A stretch of DNA of 64,000 bases from Thinopyrum elongatum (GCA_011799875.1 CM022301.1:88803667-88867666), one strand, 5' to 3'. Counted from the first letter of the stretch, positions 31,125-42,463 are shown. Notes: generated from the sequence alone by a model not told the origin. A program made the numbers and translations.

Positions 31125-31245
31125 AGTAGTATAGGACATTATCCGTTATTAGGCAACGGTTGTAATGGTAGTAAGAAAGTACAATCATCTTTGCAGTGGA
31201 CCTGGGAGTGGCAAGCATAAGGGATGAAGGCGGGAGTAACATGTC

Positions 31246-31381
31246 GGATGCGATCATACCAGCACCTAAGCACCAGATCCCATCAGAACTTCGAAGTTAA
31301 GCTTGCTTGGGCGAGAGTAGTACTGGGCGAGAGTAGTACTAGGATGGGTGACCTCCTGGGAAGTCCTCGTGTTACATTCCC
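31246..31381 (+). rRNA. 5S rRNA: 5S rRNA gene, beta, 16-nt duplication
   Basis: 136 nt. Beta with G58T. First of four like copies in the local run; sits behind a 121-base spacer remnant. Confidence 0.88.
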
Positions 31382-31746
31382 TTTTTAATTTTTTTTTGCG
31401 CCTCGTGACAAACATGTCGCACGTGCGCGATATATATTAACCCCGCTATATTATTTTTTACGTTTGCTATATGTTTTAGCTCACTGCTCATTGCTCACGC
31501 ATCTAGGGTTGGCTTTTTGGTGCGAAGAGCGCGTTCTGAAAGGGTGAAAAAATACGTGTTGCTGCGGTATAGACGGACGGGTGGAAACCGTGGTAAACTC
31601 GTCCCCGTGTTTGAGCGGGAGAGTAAGTAGTATAGGACATTATCCGTTATTAGGCAACGGTTGTAATGGTAGTAAGAAAGTACAATCATCTTTGCAGTGG
31701 ACCTGGGAGTGGCAAGCATAAGGGATGAAGGCGGGAGTAACATGTC

Positions 31747-31882
31747 GGATGCGATCATACCAGCACCTAAGCACCAGATCCCATCAGAACTTCGAAGTTA
31801 AGCTTGCTTGGGCGAGAGTAGTACTGGGCGAGAGTAGTACTAGGATGGGTGACCTCCTGGGAAGTCCTCGTGTTACATTCCC
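31747..31882 (+). rRNA. 5S rRNA: 5S rRNA gene, beta, 16-nt duplication
   Basis: 136 nt. Same sequence type as 31246, exactly 501 bases downstream. Confidence 0.88.
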
Positions 31883-32247
31883 TTTTTAATTTTTTTTTGC
31901 GCCTCGTGACAAACATGTCGCACGTGCGCGATATATATTAACCCCGCTATATTATTTTTTACGTTTGCTATATGTTTTAGCTCACTGCTCATTGCTCACG
32001 CATCTAGGGTTGGCTTTTTGGTGCGAAGAGCGCGTTCTGAAAGGGTGAAAAAATACGTGTTGCTGCGGTATAGACGGAGGGGTGGAAACCGTGGTAAACT
32101 CGTCCCCGTGTTTGAGCGGGAGAGTAAGTAGTACAGGACATTATCCGTTATTAGGCAACGGTTGTAATGGTAGTAAGAAAGTACAATCATCTTTGCAGTG
32201 GACCTGGGAGTGGCAAGCATAAGGGATGAAGGCGGGAGTAACATGTC

Positions 32248-32344
32248 GGATGCGATCATACCAGCACCTAAGCACCAGATCCCATCAGAACTTCGAAGTT
32301 AAGCTTGCTTGGGCGAGAGTAGTACTGGGCGAGAGTAGTACTAG
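32248..32344 (+). pseudogene. 5S rRNA: Truncated 5S gene, beta with 16-nt duplication
   Basis: Same as 31246 and 31747 up to ACTAG after the second repeat (nt 81), then joined to spacer AATGTTTTAGC. C box, 3' end, terminator and the first part of the spacer are deleted. The next gene starts 375 bases after this one. Confidence 0.88.
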
Positions 32345-32622
32345 AATGTTTTAGCTTGCTGCTCGTTGCTCACGCGTCTAGGGACGGCTTTGTGGTGCGA
32401 AGAGCGCGTTCTGAAAGGGGTTGAAAAATACGTGTTGCTGCGGTATAGACGGAGGGGTGGAAACCGTGGTAAACTCGTCCCCGTGTTTTAGCGGGAGAGT
32501 AAGTAGTATAGGACATTATCCGTTATTAGGCAACGGTTGTAATGGTAGTAAGAAAGTACAATCATCTTTGCAGTGGACCTGGGAGTGGCAAGCATAAGGG
32601 ATGAAGGCGGGAGTAACATGTC

Positions 32623-32758
32623 GGATGCGATCATACCAGCACCTAAGCACCAGATCCCATCAGAACTTCGAAGTTAAGCTTGCTTGGGCGAGAGTAGTAC
32701 TGGGCGAGAGTAGTACTAGGATGGGTGACCTCCTGGGAAGTCCTCGTGTTACATTCCC
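32623..32758 (+). rRNA. 5S rRNA: 5S rRNA gene, beta, 16-nt duplication
   Basis: 136 nt. Beta with G58T, as 31246. Upstream spacer starts C-class and ends B-class. Confidence 0.88.
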
Positions 32759-33123
32759 TTTTTAATTTTTTTTTGCGCCTCGTGACAAACATGTCGCACG
32801 TGCGCGATATATATTAACCCCGCTATATTATTTTTTACGTTTGCTATATGTTTTAGCTCACTGCTCATTGCTCACGCATCTAGGGTTGGCTTTTTGGTGC
32901 GAAGAGCGCGTTCTGAAAGGGTGAAAAAATACGTGTTGCTGCGGTATAGAGGGAGGGGTGGAAACCGTGGTAAACTCGTCCCCGTGTTTGAGCGGGAGAG
33001 TGAGTAGTATAGGACATTATCCATTAGTAGGCATCGGTTGTAATCGTAGTAAGAATGTACAGTAGTCTTTGGAGTGGACCTGGGAGTGGCAAGCATAAGG
33101 GACGAAGGCGGGGGTAATATGTC

Positions 33124-33243
33124 GGATGCGATCATACCAGCACTAAAGCAACGGATCCCATCAGAACTCCGAAGTTAAGCGTGCTTGGGCGGGAGTAGTA
33201 CTAGGATGGGTGACCTCCTGGGAAGTCTTCGTGTTGCATTCCC
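33124..33243 (+). rRNA. 5S rRNA: 5S rRNA gene, near consensus
   Basis: 120 nt. C28A, A69G, C105T; ends GCATTCCC with TTTTT. Related to the copy at 30080 (offset 3,044). Upstream reads AATATGTC rather than AACATGTC. Confidence 0.94.
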
Positions 33244-33608
33244 TTTTTAATTATTTTTTGCGCCTCGTGACAAACATATCGCACATGCGAGATATATATT
33301 GACCCCGCTATATTATTTTTGACGTTTGCGATATGTTTTAGATCGCTGCTCATTGCTCACGCGTCTAGGGTTGGCTTTGTGGCACGAAGAGCGCGTTCTG
33401 AATGGGTGGGAAAATACGTGGTGCTGCGGTATAGAGGGAGGGGTGGAAACCATGGTAAACTGGTCTCCGTGTTTGAGTGGGAGAGTAAGTAGCATAGGAC
33501 ATTATCCATTATTAGGCAACGGTTGTAATGGTAGTAAGAATGTACAGTCGTCTTTGCAGTGGACCAGGGAGTGGCAAGCATAAGGGACGAAGGCGGGGGT
33601 AACATGTC

Positions 33609-33728
33609 GGATGCAATCATACCAGCACTAAAGCACCGGATCCCATCAGAACTCCGAAGTTAAGCATGCTTGGGCGAGAGTAGTACTAGGATGGGTGACC
33701 TCCTGGGAAGTCGTCGTGTTGCATTCCC
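33609..33728 (+). rRNA. 5S rRNA: 5S rRNA gene, near consensus
   Basis: 120 nt. G7A, G58A, C105G. C box intact. Differs from the copy at 30565 only by lacking C92G. Confidence 0.94.
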
Positions 33729-34094
33729 TTTTTAAATATTTTTTGCGCCTCGTGATAAACATATCGCATGTGCGCGGTATATAGTATACCCGCTATATTA
33801 TTTTTGCCGTTTGCAACATGTTTTTGCTCGCTGCTCATTGCTCACGCGTCTAGGGACGACTTTGTGGTGCGAAGAGCGCGTTCTGAAAGGGATGGAAAAA
33901 TACGTGTTGCTGCGGTATAGAGTGAGGGATGAAAACCGTGGTAAACTCGTTTCCGTGTTTGAGCGGGAGAGTAAGTAGTATAGGACATTATCCGTTATTA
34001 GGCAATGGTTGTAATGGTAGTAAGAAAGTACAATCATCTTTGCAGTGGACCTGGGAGTGGCAAGCATAAGGGATGAAGGCGGGAGTAACATGTC

Positions 34095-34230
34095 GGATGC
34101 GATCATACCAGCACCTAAGCACCAGATCCCATGAAAACTTCGAAGTTAAGCGTGCTTGGGCGAGAGTAGTACTGGGCGAGAGTAGTACTAGGATGGGTGA
34201 CCTCCTGGGAAATCAACGTGTTACATTCCC
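34095..34230 (+). rRNA. 5S rRNA: 5S rRNA gene, beta, 16-nt duplication
   Basis: 136 nt. Beta with C39G, G41A, G102A, C105A, T106A. Its spacer switches from the unusual GGTATATAGTATACCCGC type to B-class partway. Confidence 0.88.
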
Positions 34231-34594
34231 TTTTTAACTATTTTTTGCGCCTCGTGACAAACATGTCGCACGTGCGCGATATATATTAACCCCGCTATAT
34301 TTTTTTTACGTTTGCTATAGGTTTTAGCTCGCTGCTCATTGCTCACGCATCTTGGGATGGCTTTTTGGTGCGAAGAGCGCGTTCTGAAAGGGTGAAAAAA
34401 TACGTGTTGCTGCGGTATAGACGGAGGGGTGGAAACCGTGGTAAACTCGTCCCCGAGTTTGAGCGGGAGAGTAAGTAGTATAGGACATTATCCATTATTA
34501 GGCAACGGTTGTAATGGAAGTAAGAATGTACAATCATCTTTGAAGTGGACCTGGGAGTGTCAAGCATAAGGGACGAAGGCGGGGGTAACATGTC

Positions 34595-34714
34595 GGATGC
34601 GATCATACCAGCACTAAAGCATCGGATCCCGTCAGAACTCCGAAGTTAAGCGTGCTTGGGCGAGAGTAGTACTAGGATGGGTGACCTCTTGGGAAGTCTT
34701 TGTGTTACATTCGC
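34595..34714 (+). rRNA. 5S rRNA: 5S rRNA gene, alpha
   Basis: 120 nt. C28T, A37G, C95T, C105T, C107T, G113A, C119G. A37G is shared with 36067. Confidence 0.92.
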
Positions 34715-35080
34715 TTTTTAATTATTTTTTGCGCCTCGTGACAAACATGTCGCACGTGCGCGATATATATAAACCCCGCTATATTATTTTTTACGTTTGC
34801 AATATGTTTTAGCTTGCTGCTCGTTGCTCACGCGTCTAGGGACGGCTTTGTGGTGCGAAGAGCGCGTTCTGAAAGGGGTTGAAAAATACGTGTTGCTGCG
34901 GTATAGACGGAGGGGTGGAAACCGTGGTAAACTCGTCCCCGTGTTTGAGCGGGAGAGTAAGTAGTATAGGACATTATCCATTATTAGGCAACGGATGTAA
35001 TGGTAGTAAGAATGTATAATCGTCTTTGAAGTGGACCTGGGAGTGGCAAGCATAAGGGACGAAGGTGGGGGTAACATGTC

Positions 35081-35200
35081 GGATGCGATCATACCAGCAC
35101 TAAAGCACCGGATCCCATCAGAACTCCGAAGTTAAGCGTGCTTGGGCGAGAGTAGTACTAGGATGGATGACCTCCAGGGAAGTCCTCGTGTTGCATTCCC
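35081..35200 (+). rRNA. 5S rRNA: 5S rRNA gene, gamma
   Basis: 120 nt, gamma changes only. The next spacer is A-class in front and B-class behind. Confidence 0.92.
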
Positions 35201-35565
35201 TTTTAAATTATTTTTTGCGCCTCGTGACAAACATGTCGCACGTGCGCGATATATATTAACCCCGCTATATTATTTTTTACGTTTGCTATATGTTTTAGCT
35301 CGCTGCTCATTGCTCACACGTCTAGGGACGGCTTTTTGGCGTGAAGAGCGCGTTCTGAAAGGGTCAAAAAATACGTGTTGCTGCGGTATAGATGGAGGGG
35401 TGGAAACCGTGGTAAACTCATCCCCGTGTTTGAGCGGGAGAGTAAGTAGTATAGGACATTATCTGTTATTAGGCAACGGTTGTAATGGTAGTAAGAAAGT
35501 ACAATCATCTTTGCAGTGGACCTGGGAGTGGCAAGCATAAGGGATGAAGGCGGGAGTAACATGTC

Positions 35566-35701
35566 GGATGCGATCATACCAGCACCTAAGCACCAGATCC
35601 CATCAAAACTTCGAAGTTAAGCGTGCTTGGGCGAGAGTAGTACTGGGCGAGAGTAGTACTAGGATGGGTGACCTCCTGGGAAGTCAACGTGTTACATTCC
35701 C
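35566..35701 (+). rRNA. 5S rRNA: 5S rRNA gene, beta, 16-nt duplication
   Basis: 136 nt. Beta with G41A, C105A, T106A; same type as 1235 and 37528. Confidence 0.88.
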
Positions 35702-36066
35702 TTTTTAACTATTTTTTGCGCCTCGTGACAAACATGTCGCACGTGCGCGATATATATTAACCCCGCTATATTATTTTTTACGTTTGCTATAGGTTTTAGC
35801 TCGCTACTCATTGCTCACGCATCTTGGGACGGCTTTTTGGTGCGAAGAGCGCGTTCTGAAAGGGTGAAAAAATACGTGTTGCTGCGGTATAGACGGAAGG
35901 GTGGAAACCGTGGTAAACTCGTCCCCGTGTTTGAGCGGGAGAGTAAGTAGTATAGGACATTATCCATTATTAGGCAACGGTTGTAATGGAAGTAAGAATG
36001 TACAATCATCTTTGAAGTGGACCTGGGAGTGGCAAGCATAAGGGACGAAGGCGGGGGTAACATGTC

Positions 36067-36186
36067 GGATGCGATCATACCAGCACTAAAGCATCGGATC
36101 CCGTCAGAACTCGGAAGTTAAGCGTGCTTGGGCGAGAGTAGTACTAGGATGGGTGATCTCTTGGGAAGTCTTCGTGTTACAGTCGC
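36067..36186 (+). rRNA. 5S rRNA: 5S rRNA gene, alpha
   Basis: 120 nt. C28T, A37G, C47G, C91T, C95T, C105T, G113A, T116G, C119G. T116G further weakens helix I. Confidence 0.91.
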
Positions 36187-36552
36187 TTTTTAATTATTTT
36201 TTGCGCCTCGTGACAAACATGTCGCACGTGCGCGATATATATAAACCCCGCTATATTATTTTTTACGTTTGCTATATGTTTTAGCTTGCTGCTCGTTGCT
36301 CACGCGTCTAGGGACGGCTTTGTGGTGCGAAGAGCGCGTTCTGAAAGGGGTTGAAAAATACGTGTTGCTGCGGTATAGACGGAGGGGTGGAAACCGTGGT
36401 AAACTCGTCCCCGTGTTTGAGCGGGAGAGTAAGTAGTATAGGACATTATCCATTATTAGGCAACGGATGTAAAGGTAGTAAGAATGTAAAATCGTCTTTG
36501 AAGTGGACCTGGGAGTGGCAAGCATAAGGGACGAAGGTGGGGGTAACATGTC

Positions 36553-36672
36553 GGATGCGATCATACCAGCACTAAAGCACCGGATCCCATCAGAACTCCG
36601 AAGTTAAGCGTGCTTGGGCGAGAGTAGTACTAGGATGGATGACCTCCAGGGAAGTCCTCGTGTTGCATTCCC
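36553..36672 (+). rRNA. 5S rRNA: 5S rRNA gene, gamma
   Basis: 120 nt, gamma changes only. The spacer after it carries the run of 12 G. Confidence 0.92.
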
Positions 36673-36865
36673 TTTTAAATTATTTTTTGTGCCTCGTGAC
36701 AAACATGTCGCACGTGCGCGATATATATTAACCCCGCTATATTATTTTTTACGTTTGCTATATGTTTTAGCTCGCTGCTCATTGCTCACGCGTCTAGGGA
36801 CGGCTTTTTGGCGTGAAGAGCGCGTTCTGAAAGGGTCAAAAAATAGGTGTTGCTGCGGTATAGAC

Positions 36866-36877
36866 GGGGGGGGGGGG
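36866..36877 (+). repeat. Run of 12 G in spacer
   Basis: Twelve consecutive G where other units read GGAGGGG. Four to five bases longer than expected, giving this unit a 490-base spacing. Confidence 0.8.
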
Positions 36878-37042
36878 TGGAAACCGTGGTAAACTCGTCC
36901 CCGTGTTTGAGCGGGAGAGTAAGTAGTATAGGACATTATCCATTAGTAGGCAACGGTTGTAATGGTAGTAAGAATGTACAATCATCTTTGAAGTGGACCT
37001 GGGAGTGGCCAGCATAAGGGACGAAGGCGGGGGTAACATGTC

Positions 37043-37162
37043 GGATGCGATCATACCAGCACTAAAGCATCGGATCCCATCAGAACTCCGAAGTTAAGCG
37101 TGCTTGGGCGAGAGTAGTACTAGGATGGGTGACCTCCTGGGAAGTCTTCGTGTTACATTCGC
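37043..37162 (+). rRNA. 5S rRNA: 5S rRNA gene, alpha
   Basis: 120 nt. C28T, C105T, G113A, C119G; C box intact. Confidence 0.92.
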
Positions 37163-37527
37163 TTTTTAATTATTTTTTGCGCCTCGTGAAAAACATGTCG
37201 CACGTGCGCGATATATATTAACCCCGCTATATTATTTTTGACGTTTGCGATATGTTTTAGACGCTGCTCATTGCTCACGCGTCTAGGGGTGGCTTTGTGG
37301 TGCGAAGAGCGTGTTCTGAAAGGGGTGGAAAAATACGTGTTGCTGCGGTATAGAGTGAGGGATGAAAACCGTGGTAAACTCGTTTCCGTGTTTGAGCGGG
37401 AGAGTAAGTAGTATAGGACATTATCCGTTATTAGGCAACGGTTGTAATGGTAGTAAGAAAGTACAATCATCTTTGCAGTGGACCTGGGAGTGGCAAGCAT
37501 AAGGGATGAAGGCGGGAGTAACATGTC

Positions 37528-37663
37528 GGATGCGATCATACCAGCACCTAAGCACCAGATCCCATCAAAACTTCGAAGTTAAGCGTGCTTGGGCGAGAGT
37601 AGTACTGGGCGAGAGTAGTACTAGGATGGGTGACCTCCTGGGAAGTCAACGTGTTACATTCCC
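37528..37663 (+). rRNA. 5S rRNA: 5S rRNA gene, beta, 16-nt duplication
   Basis: 136 nt. Beta with G41A, C105A, T106A. Marks the left side of the second large block (partner 1235). Confidence 0.88.
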
Positions 37664-38029
37664 TTTTTAACTATTTTTTGCGCCTCGTGACAAACATGTC
37701 GCACGTGCGCGATATATATTAACCCTGCTATATTATTTTTTACGTTTGCTATATGTTTTAGCTCGCTGCTCATTGCTCACGCGTCTAGGGACGGCTTTGT
37801 GGCGCGAAGAGCGCGTTCTGAAAGGGGTTGAAAAATACGTGTTGCTGCGGTATAGACGGAGGGGTGAAAACCGTGGTAAACTCGTCCCCGTGTTTGAGCG
37901 GGAGAGTAAGTAGTATAGGACATTATCCATTATTAGGCAACGGATGTAATGGTAGTAAGAATGTATAATCGTCTTTGAAGTGGACCTGGGAGTGGCAAGC
38001 ATAAGGGACGAAGGTGGGGGTAACATGTC

Positions 38030-38149
38030 AGATGCGATCATACCAACACTAAAGCACCGGATCCCATCAGAACTCCGAAGTTAAGCGTGCTTGGGCGAGA
38101 GTAGTACTAGGATGGATGACCTCCAGGGAAGTCCTCATGTTGCATTCCC
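38030..38149 (+). rRNA. 5S rRNA: 5S rRNA gene, gamma, G1A
   Basis: 120 nt. Gamma with G1A, G17A and G108A. Partner 1737 lacks only G108A. Confidence 0.9.
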
Positions 38150-38515
38150 TTTTAAATTATTTTTTGCGCCTCGTGACAAACATATCGCAAATGCGCGATA
38201 TATATTAACCCCGCTATATTATTTTTGACGTTTGCGATATGTTTTAGCTCGCTGCTCATTGCTCACGCGTCTAGGGGCGGCTTTGTGGTGCGAAGAGCGT
38301 GTTCTGAAAGGGGTGGAAAAATACGTGTTGCTGCGGTATAGAGTGAGGGATGGAAACCGTGGTAAACTCGTTTCCGTGTTTGAGCGGGACAGTAAGTAGT
38401 ATAGGACATTATCCGTTATTAGGCAATGGTTGTAATGGTAGTAAGAAAGTACAAACATCTTTGCAGTGGACCTGGGAGTGGCAAGCATAAGGGATGAAGG
38501 CGGGAGTAACATGTC

Positions 38516-38651
38516 GGATGCGATCATACCAGCACCTAAGCACCAGATCCCATCAAAACTTCGAAGTTAAGCGTGCTTGGGCGAGAGTAGTACTGGGCGA
38601 GAGTAGTACTAGGATGGTTGACCTCCTGGGAAGTCCTCGTGTTACATTCCC
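38516..38651 (+). rRNA. 5S rRNA: 5S rRNA gene, beta, 16-nt duplication
   Basis: 136 nt. Beta with G41A and G87T. Partner 2223. Confidence 0.88.
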
Positions 38652-39016
38652 TTTTTAAATATTTTTTGCGCCTCGTGACAAACATGTCGCACGTGCGCGA
38701 TATATATTAACCCCGCTATATTATTTTTTACGTTTGCTATAGGTTTTAGCTCGCTGCTCATTGCTCACGCATCTTGGGACGGCTTTTTGGTGCGAAGAGC
38801 GCGTTCTGAAAGGGTGAAAAAATACGTGCTGCTGCGGTATAGACGGAGGGGTGGAAACCGTGGTACACTCGTCCCCGTGTTTGAGCGGGAGAGTAAGTAG
38901 TATAGGACATTATCCATTATTAGGCAACGGTTGTAATGGTAGTAAGAATGTACAATCATCTTTGAAGTGGACCTGGGAGTGGCAAGCATAAGGGACGAAG
39001 GCGGGGGTAACATGTC

Positions 39017-39136
39017 GGATGCGATCATACCAGCACTAAAGCATCGGATCCCATCAGAACTCCGAAGTTAAGCGTGCTTGGGCGAGAGTAGTACTAGGAT
39101 GGGTGACCTCTTGGGAAGTCTTCGTGTTACATTCGC
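39017..39136 (+). rRNA. 5S rRNA: 5S rRNA gene, alpha
   Basis: 120 nt. C28T, C95T, C105T, G113A, C119G. Partner 2724 is the same. Confidence 0.92.
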
Positions 39137-39502
39137 TTTTTAATTATTTTTTGCGCCTCGTGACAAACATGTCGCACGTGCGCGATATATATGAACCCCG
39201 CTATATTATTTTTTACGTTTGCTATATGTTTTAGCTCGCTGCTCATTGCTCACGCGTCTAGGGACGGCTTTGTGGTGCGAAGAGCGCGTTCTGAAAGGGG
39301 TTGAAAAATACGTGTTGCTGCGGTATAGACGGAGGGGTGGAAACCGTGGTAAACTAGTCCCCGTGTTTGAGCGGGAGAGTAAGTAGTATAGGACATTATC
39401 CATAATTAGGCAACGGATGTAATGGTAGTAAGAATGTATAATCGTCTTTGAAGTGGACCTGGGAGTGGCAAGCATAAGGGAAGAAGGTGGCGGTAACATG
39501 TC

Positions 39503-39622
39503 GGATGAGATCATACCAGCACTAAAGCACCGGATCCCATCAGAACTCCGAAGTTAAGCGTGCTTGGGCGAGAGTAGTACTAGGATGGATGACCTCCAGG
39601 GAAGTCCTCGTGTTGCATTCCC
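39503..39622 (+). rRNA. 5S rRNA: 5S rRNA gene, gamma
   Basis: 120 nt. Gamma with C6A (GGATGAGATC, helix I). Partner 3210 lacks C6A. Confidence 0.92.
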
Positions 39623-39988
39623 TTTTAAATTATTTTTTGCGCCTCGTGACAAACATATCGCAAATGCGCGATATATATTAACCCCGCTATATTATTTTTG
39701 ACGTTTGCGATATGTTTTAGCTCGCTGCTCATTGCTCACGCGTCTAGGGGCGGCTTTGTGGTGCGAAGAGCGTGTTCTGAAAGGGGTGGAAAAATACGTA
39801 TTGCTGAGGTATAGAGTGAGGGATGGAAACCGTGGTAAACTCGTTTCCGTGTTTGAGCGTGAGAGTAAGTAGTATAGGACATTATCCGTTATTAGGCAAC
39901 GGTTGTAATGGTAGTAAGAAAGTACAATCATCTTTGCAGTGGACCTGCGAGTGGCAAGCATAAGGGATGAAGGTGGGAGTAACATGTC

Positions 39989-40124
39989 GGATGCGATCAT
40001 ACCAGCACCTAAGCACCAGATCCCACCAAAACTTCGAAGTTAAGCGTGCTTGGGCGAGAGTAGTACTGGGCGAGAGTAGTACTAGGATGGGTGACCTCCT
40101 GGGAAGTCCTCGTGTTACATTCCC
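39989..40124 (+). rRNA. 5S rRNA: 5S rRNA gene, beta, 16-nt duplication
   Basis: 136 nt. Beta with T38C and G41A. Repeated 987 bases on at 40976. Confidence 0.88.
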
Positions 40125-40489
40125 TTTTTAAATATTTTTTGCGCCTCGTGACAAACATGTCGCACGTGCGCGATATATATTAACCCCGCTATATTATTTT
40201 TTACGTTTGCTATAGGTTTTAGCTCGCTGCTCATTGCTCAGGCATCTTGGGACGGCCTTTTGGTGCGAAGAGCGCGTTCTGAAAGGGTGAAAAAATACGT
40301 GTTGCTGTGGTATAGAGGGAGGGGTGGAAACCGTGGTAAACTCGTCCCCGTGTTTGAGCGGGAGAGTAAGTAGTATAGGACATTATCCATTATTAGGCAA
40401 CGGTTGTAATGGTAGTAAGAATGTACAATCGTCTTTGAAGTGGACCTGGGAGTGGCAAGCATAAGGGACGAAGGCGGGGGTATCATGTC

Positions 40490-40609
40490 GGATGCGATCA
40501 TACCAGCACTAAAGCATCGGATCCCATCAGAACTCCAAAGTTAAGCGTGCTTCGGCGAGAGTTGTACTAGGATGGGTGACCTCCTAGGAAGTCCTCGTGT
40601 TGCATTCCC
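40490..40609 (+). rRNA. 5S rRNA: 5S rRNA gene, alpha-like
   Basis: 120 nt. C28T, G48A, G64C, A74T, G97A. Resembles the genes at 7127 and 14856 more than its neighbours; part of the two-unit gain in copy 2. The following spacer starts GCGCCGCGGGACAAAC. Confidence 0.91.
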
Positions 40610-40975
40610 TTTTTAATTATTTTTTGCGCCGCGGGACAAACATATCGCATGTGCGCGATATATATTAACCCCGCTATATTATTTTTGACGTTTGCGATAT
40701 GTTTTAGCTCGCTGCTCATTGCTCACGCGTCTAGGGGCGGCTTTGTGGTGCGAAGAGCGTGTTCTGAAAGGGGTGGAAAAATACGTATTGCTGAGGTATA
40801 GAGTGAGGGATGGAAACCGTGGTAAACTCGTTTCCGTGTTTGAGCGTGAGAGTAAGTAGTATAGGACATTATCCGTTATTAGGCAACGGTTGTAATGGTA
40901 GTAAGAAAGTACAATCATCTTTGCAGTGGACCTGCGAGTGGCAAGCATAAGGGATGAAGGTGGGAGTAACATGTC

Positions 40976-41111
40976 GGATGCGATCATACCAGCACCTAAG
41001 CACCAGATCCCACCAAAACTTCGAAGTTAAGCGTGCTTGGGCGAGAGTAGTACTGGGCGAGAGTAGTACTAGGATGGGTGACCTCCTGGGAAGTCCTCGT
41101 GTTACATTCCC
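40976..41111 (+). rRNA. 5S rRNA: 5S rRNA gene, beta, 16-nt duplication
   Basis: 136 nt. Same changes as 39989 (T38C, G41A), and the same private spacer marks (GTATTGCTGAGG, GGACCTGCGAG). Confidence 0.88.
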
Positions 41112-41476
41112 TTTTTAATTATTTTTTGCGCCTCGTGACAAACATGTCGCACGTGCGCGATATATATTAACCCCGCTATATTATTTTTTACGTTTGCTAT
41201 AGGTTTTAGCTCGCTGCTCATTGCTCAGGCATCTTGGGACGGCCTTTTGGTGCGAAGAGCGCGTTCTGAAAGGGTGAAAAAATACGTGTTGCTGCGGTAT
41301 AGACGGAGGGGTGGAAACCGTGGTAAACTCGTCCCCGTGTTTGAGCGGGAGAGTAAGTAGTATAGGACATTATCCATTATTAGGCAACGGTTGTAATGGT
41401 AGTAAGAATGTACAATCATCTTTGAAGTGGACCTGGGAGTGGCATGCATAAGGGACGAAGGCGGGGGTAACATGTC

Positions 41477-41596
41477 GGATGCGATCATACCAGCACTAAA
41501 GCATCGGATCCCATCAGAACTCCGAAGTTAAGTGTGCTTGGGCGAGAGTAGTACTAGGATGGGTGACCTCTTGGGAATTCTTCGTGTTACATTCGC
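41477..41596 (+). rRNA. 5S rRNA: 5S rRNA gene, alpha
   Basis: 120 nt. C28T, C57T, C95T, G102T, C105T, G113A, C119G. Partner 4197. Confidence 0.92.
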
Positions 41597-41962
41597 TTTT
41601 TAATTATTTTTTGCGCCTCGTGACAAACATGTCGCACGTGCGCGATATATATAAACCCCGCTATATTATTTTTTACGTTTGCTATATGTTTTAGCTCGCT
41701 GCTCATTGCTCACGCATCTAGGGATGGCTTTGTGGTGCGAAGAGCGCGTTCTGAAAGGGGTTGAAAAATACGTGTTGCTGCGGTATAGACGGAGGGGTGG
41801 AAACCGTGGTAAACTAGTCCCCGTGTTCGAGCGGGAGAGTAAGTAGTATAGGACATTATCCATTTTTAGGCAACGGATGTAATGGTAGTAAGAATGTATA
41901 ATCGTCTTTGAAGTGGACCTGGGAGTGGCAAGCATAAGGGACGAAGGTGGGGGTAACATGTC

Positions 41963-42098
41963 GGATGCGATCATACCAGCACTAAAGCACCGGATCCCAT
42001 CAGAACTCCGAAGTTAAGCGTGCTTGGGCGAGAGTAGTACTGGGGGAGAGTAGTACTAGGATGGGTGACCTCCTGGGAAGTCCTCGTGTTACATTCCC
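41963..42098 (+). rRNA. 5S rRNA: Hybrid 5S gene: gamma 5' part, beta 3' part with 16-nt duplication
   Basis: 136 nt. Nt 1-60 are consensus-like, as in gamma gene 4683 (no beta changes, C-class spacer upstream). The 3' part has the duplication with C67G and G113A, as in beta gene 5169. One 486-base unit is missing compared with copy 1, as expected from a crossover inside the gene between about nt 54 and 67. Confidence 0.9.
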
Positions 42099-42463
42099 TT
42101 TTTAAATATTTTTTGCGCCTCGTGACAAACATGTCGCACGTGCGCGATATATATTAACCCCGCTATATTATTTTTTACGTTTGCTATAGGTTTTAGCTCG
42201 CTGCTCATTGCTCACGCACCTTGGGACGGCTTTTTGGTGCGAAGAGCGCGTTATGAAAGGGTGAAAAAATAGGTGTTGCTGCGTTACAGACGGAGGGGTG
42301 GAAACCGTGGTAAACTCTTTCCCGTGTTTGAGCGGGAGAGTAAGTAGTACAGGACATTATCCATTATTAGGCAACGGTTGTAATGGTAGTAAAAATGTAC
42401 AATCGTCTTTGAAGTGGACCTGGGAGTGGCAAGCATAAGGGACGAAGGCGGGGGTAACATGTC

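Larger units (their letters stand above)
30886..33000 (+). repeat. Local run of 501-base beta-gene/A-spacer chimeric units
   Basis: Beta genes at 31246, 31747 and 32248 are exactly 501 bases apart and share G58T and the 16-nt duplication. A fourth follows at 32623. The spacers between them begin as A-class (GGTTGGCTTTTTGG) and end as B-class (CCGTTATTAGG onward). This monomer type is not seen in the trimer blocks. Confidence 0.75.
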
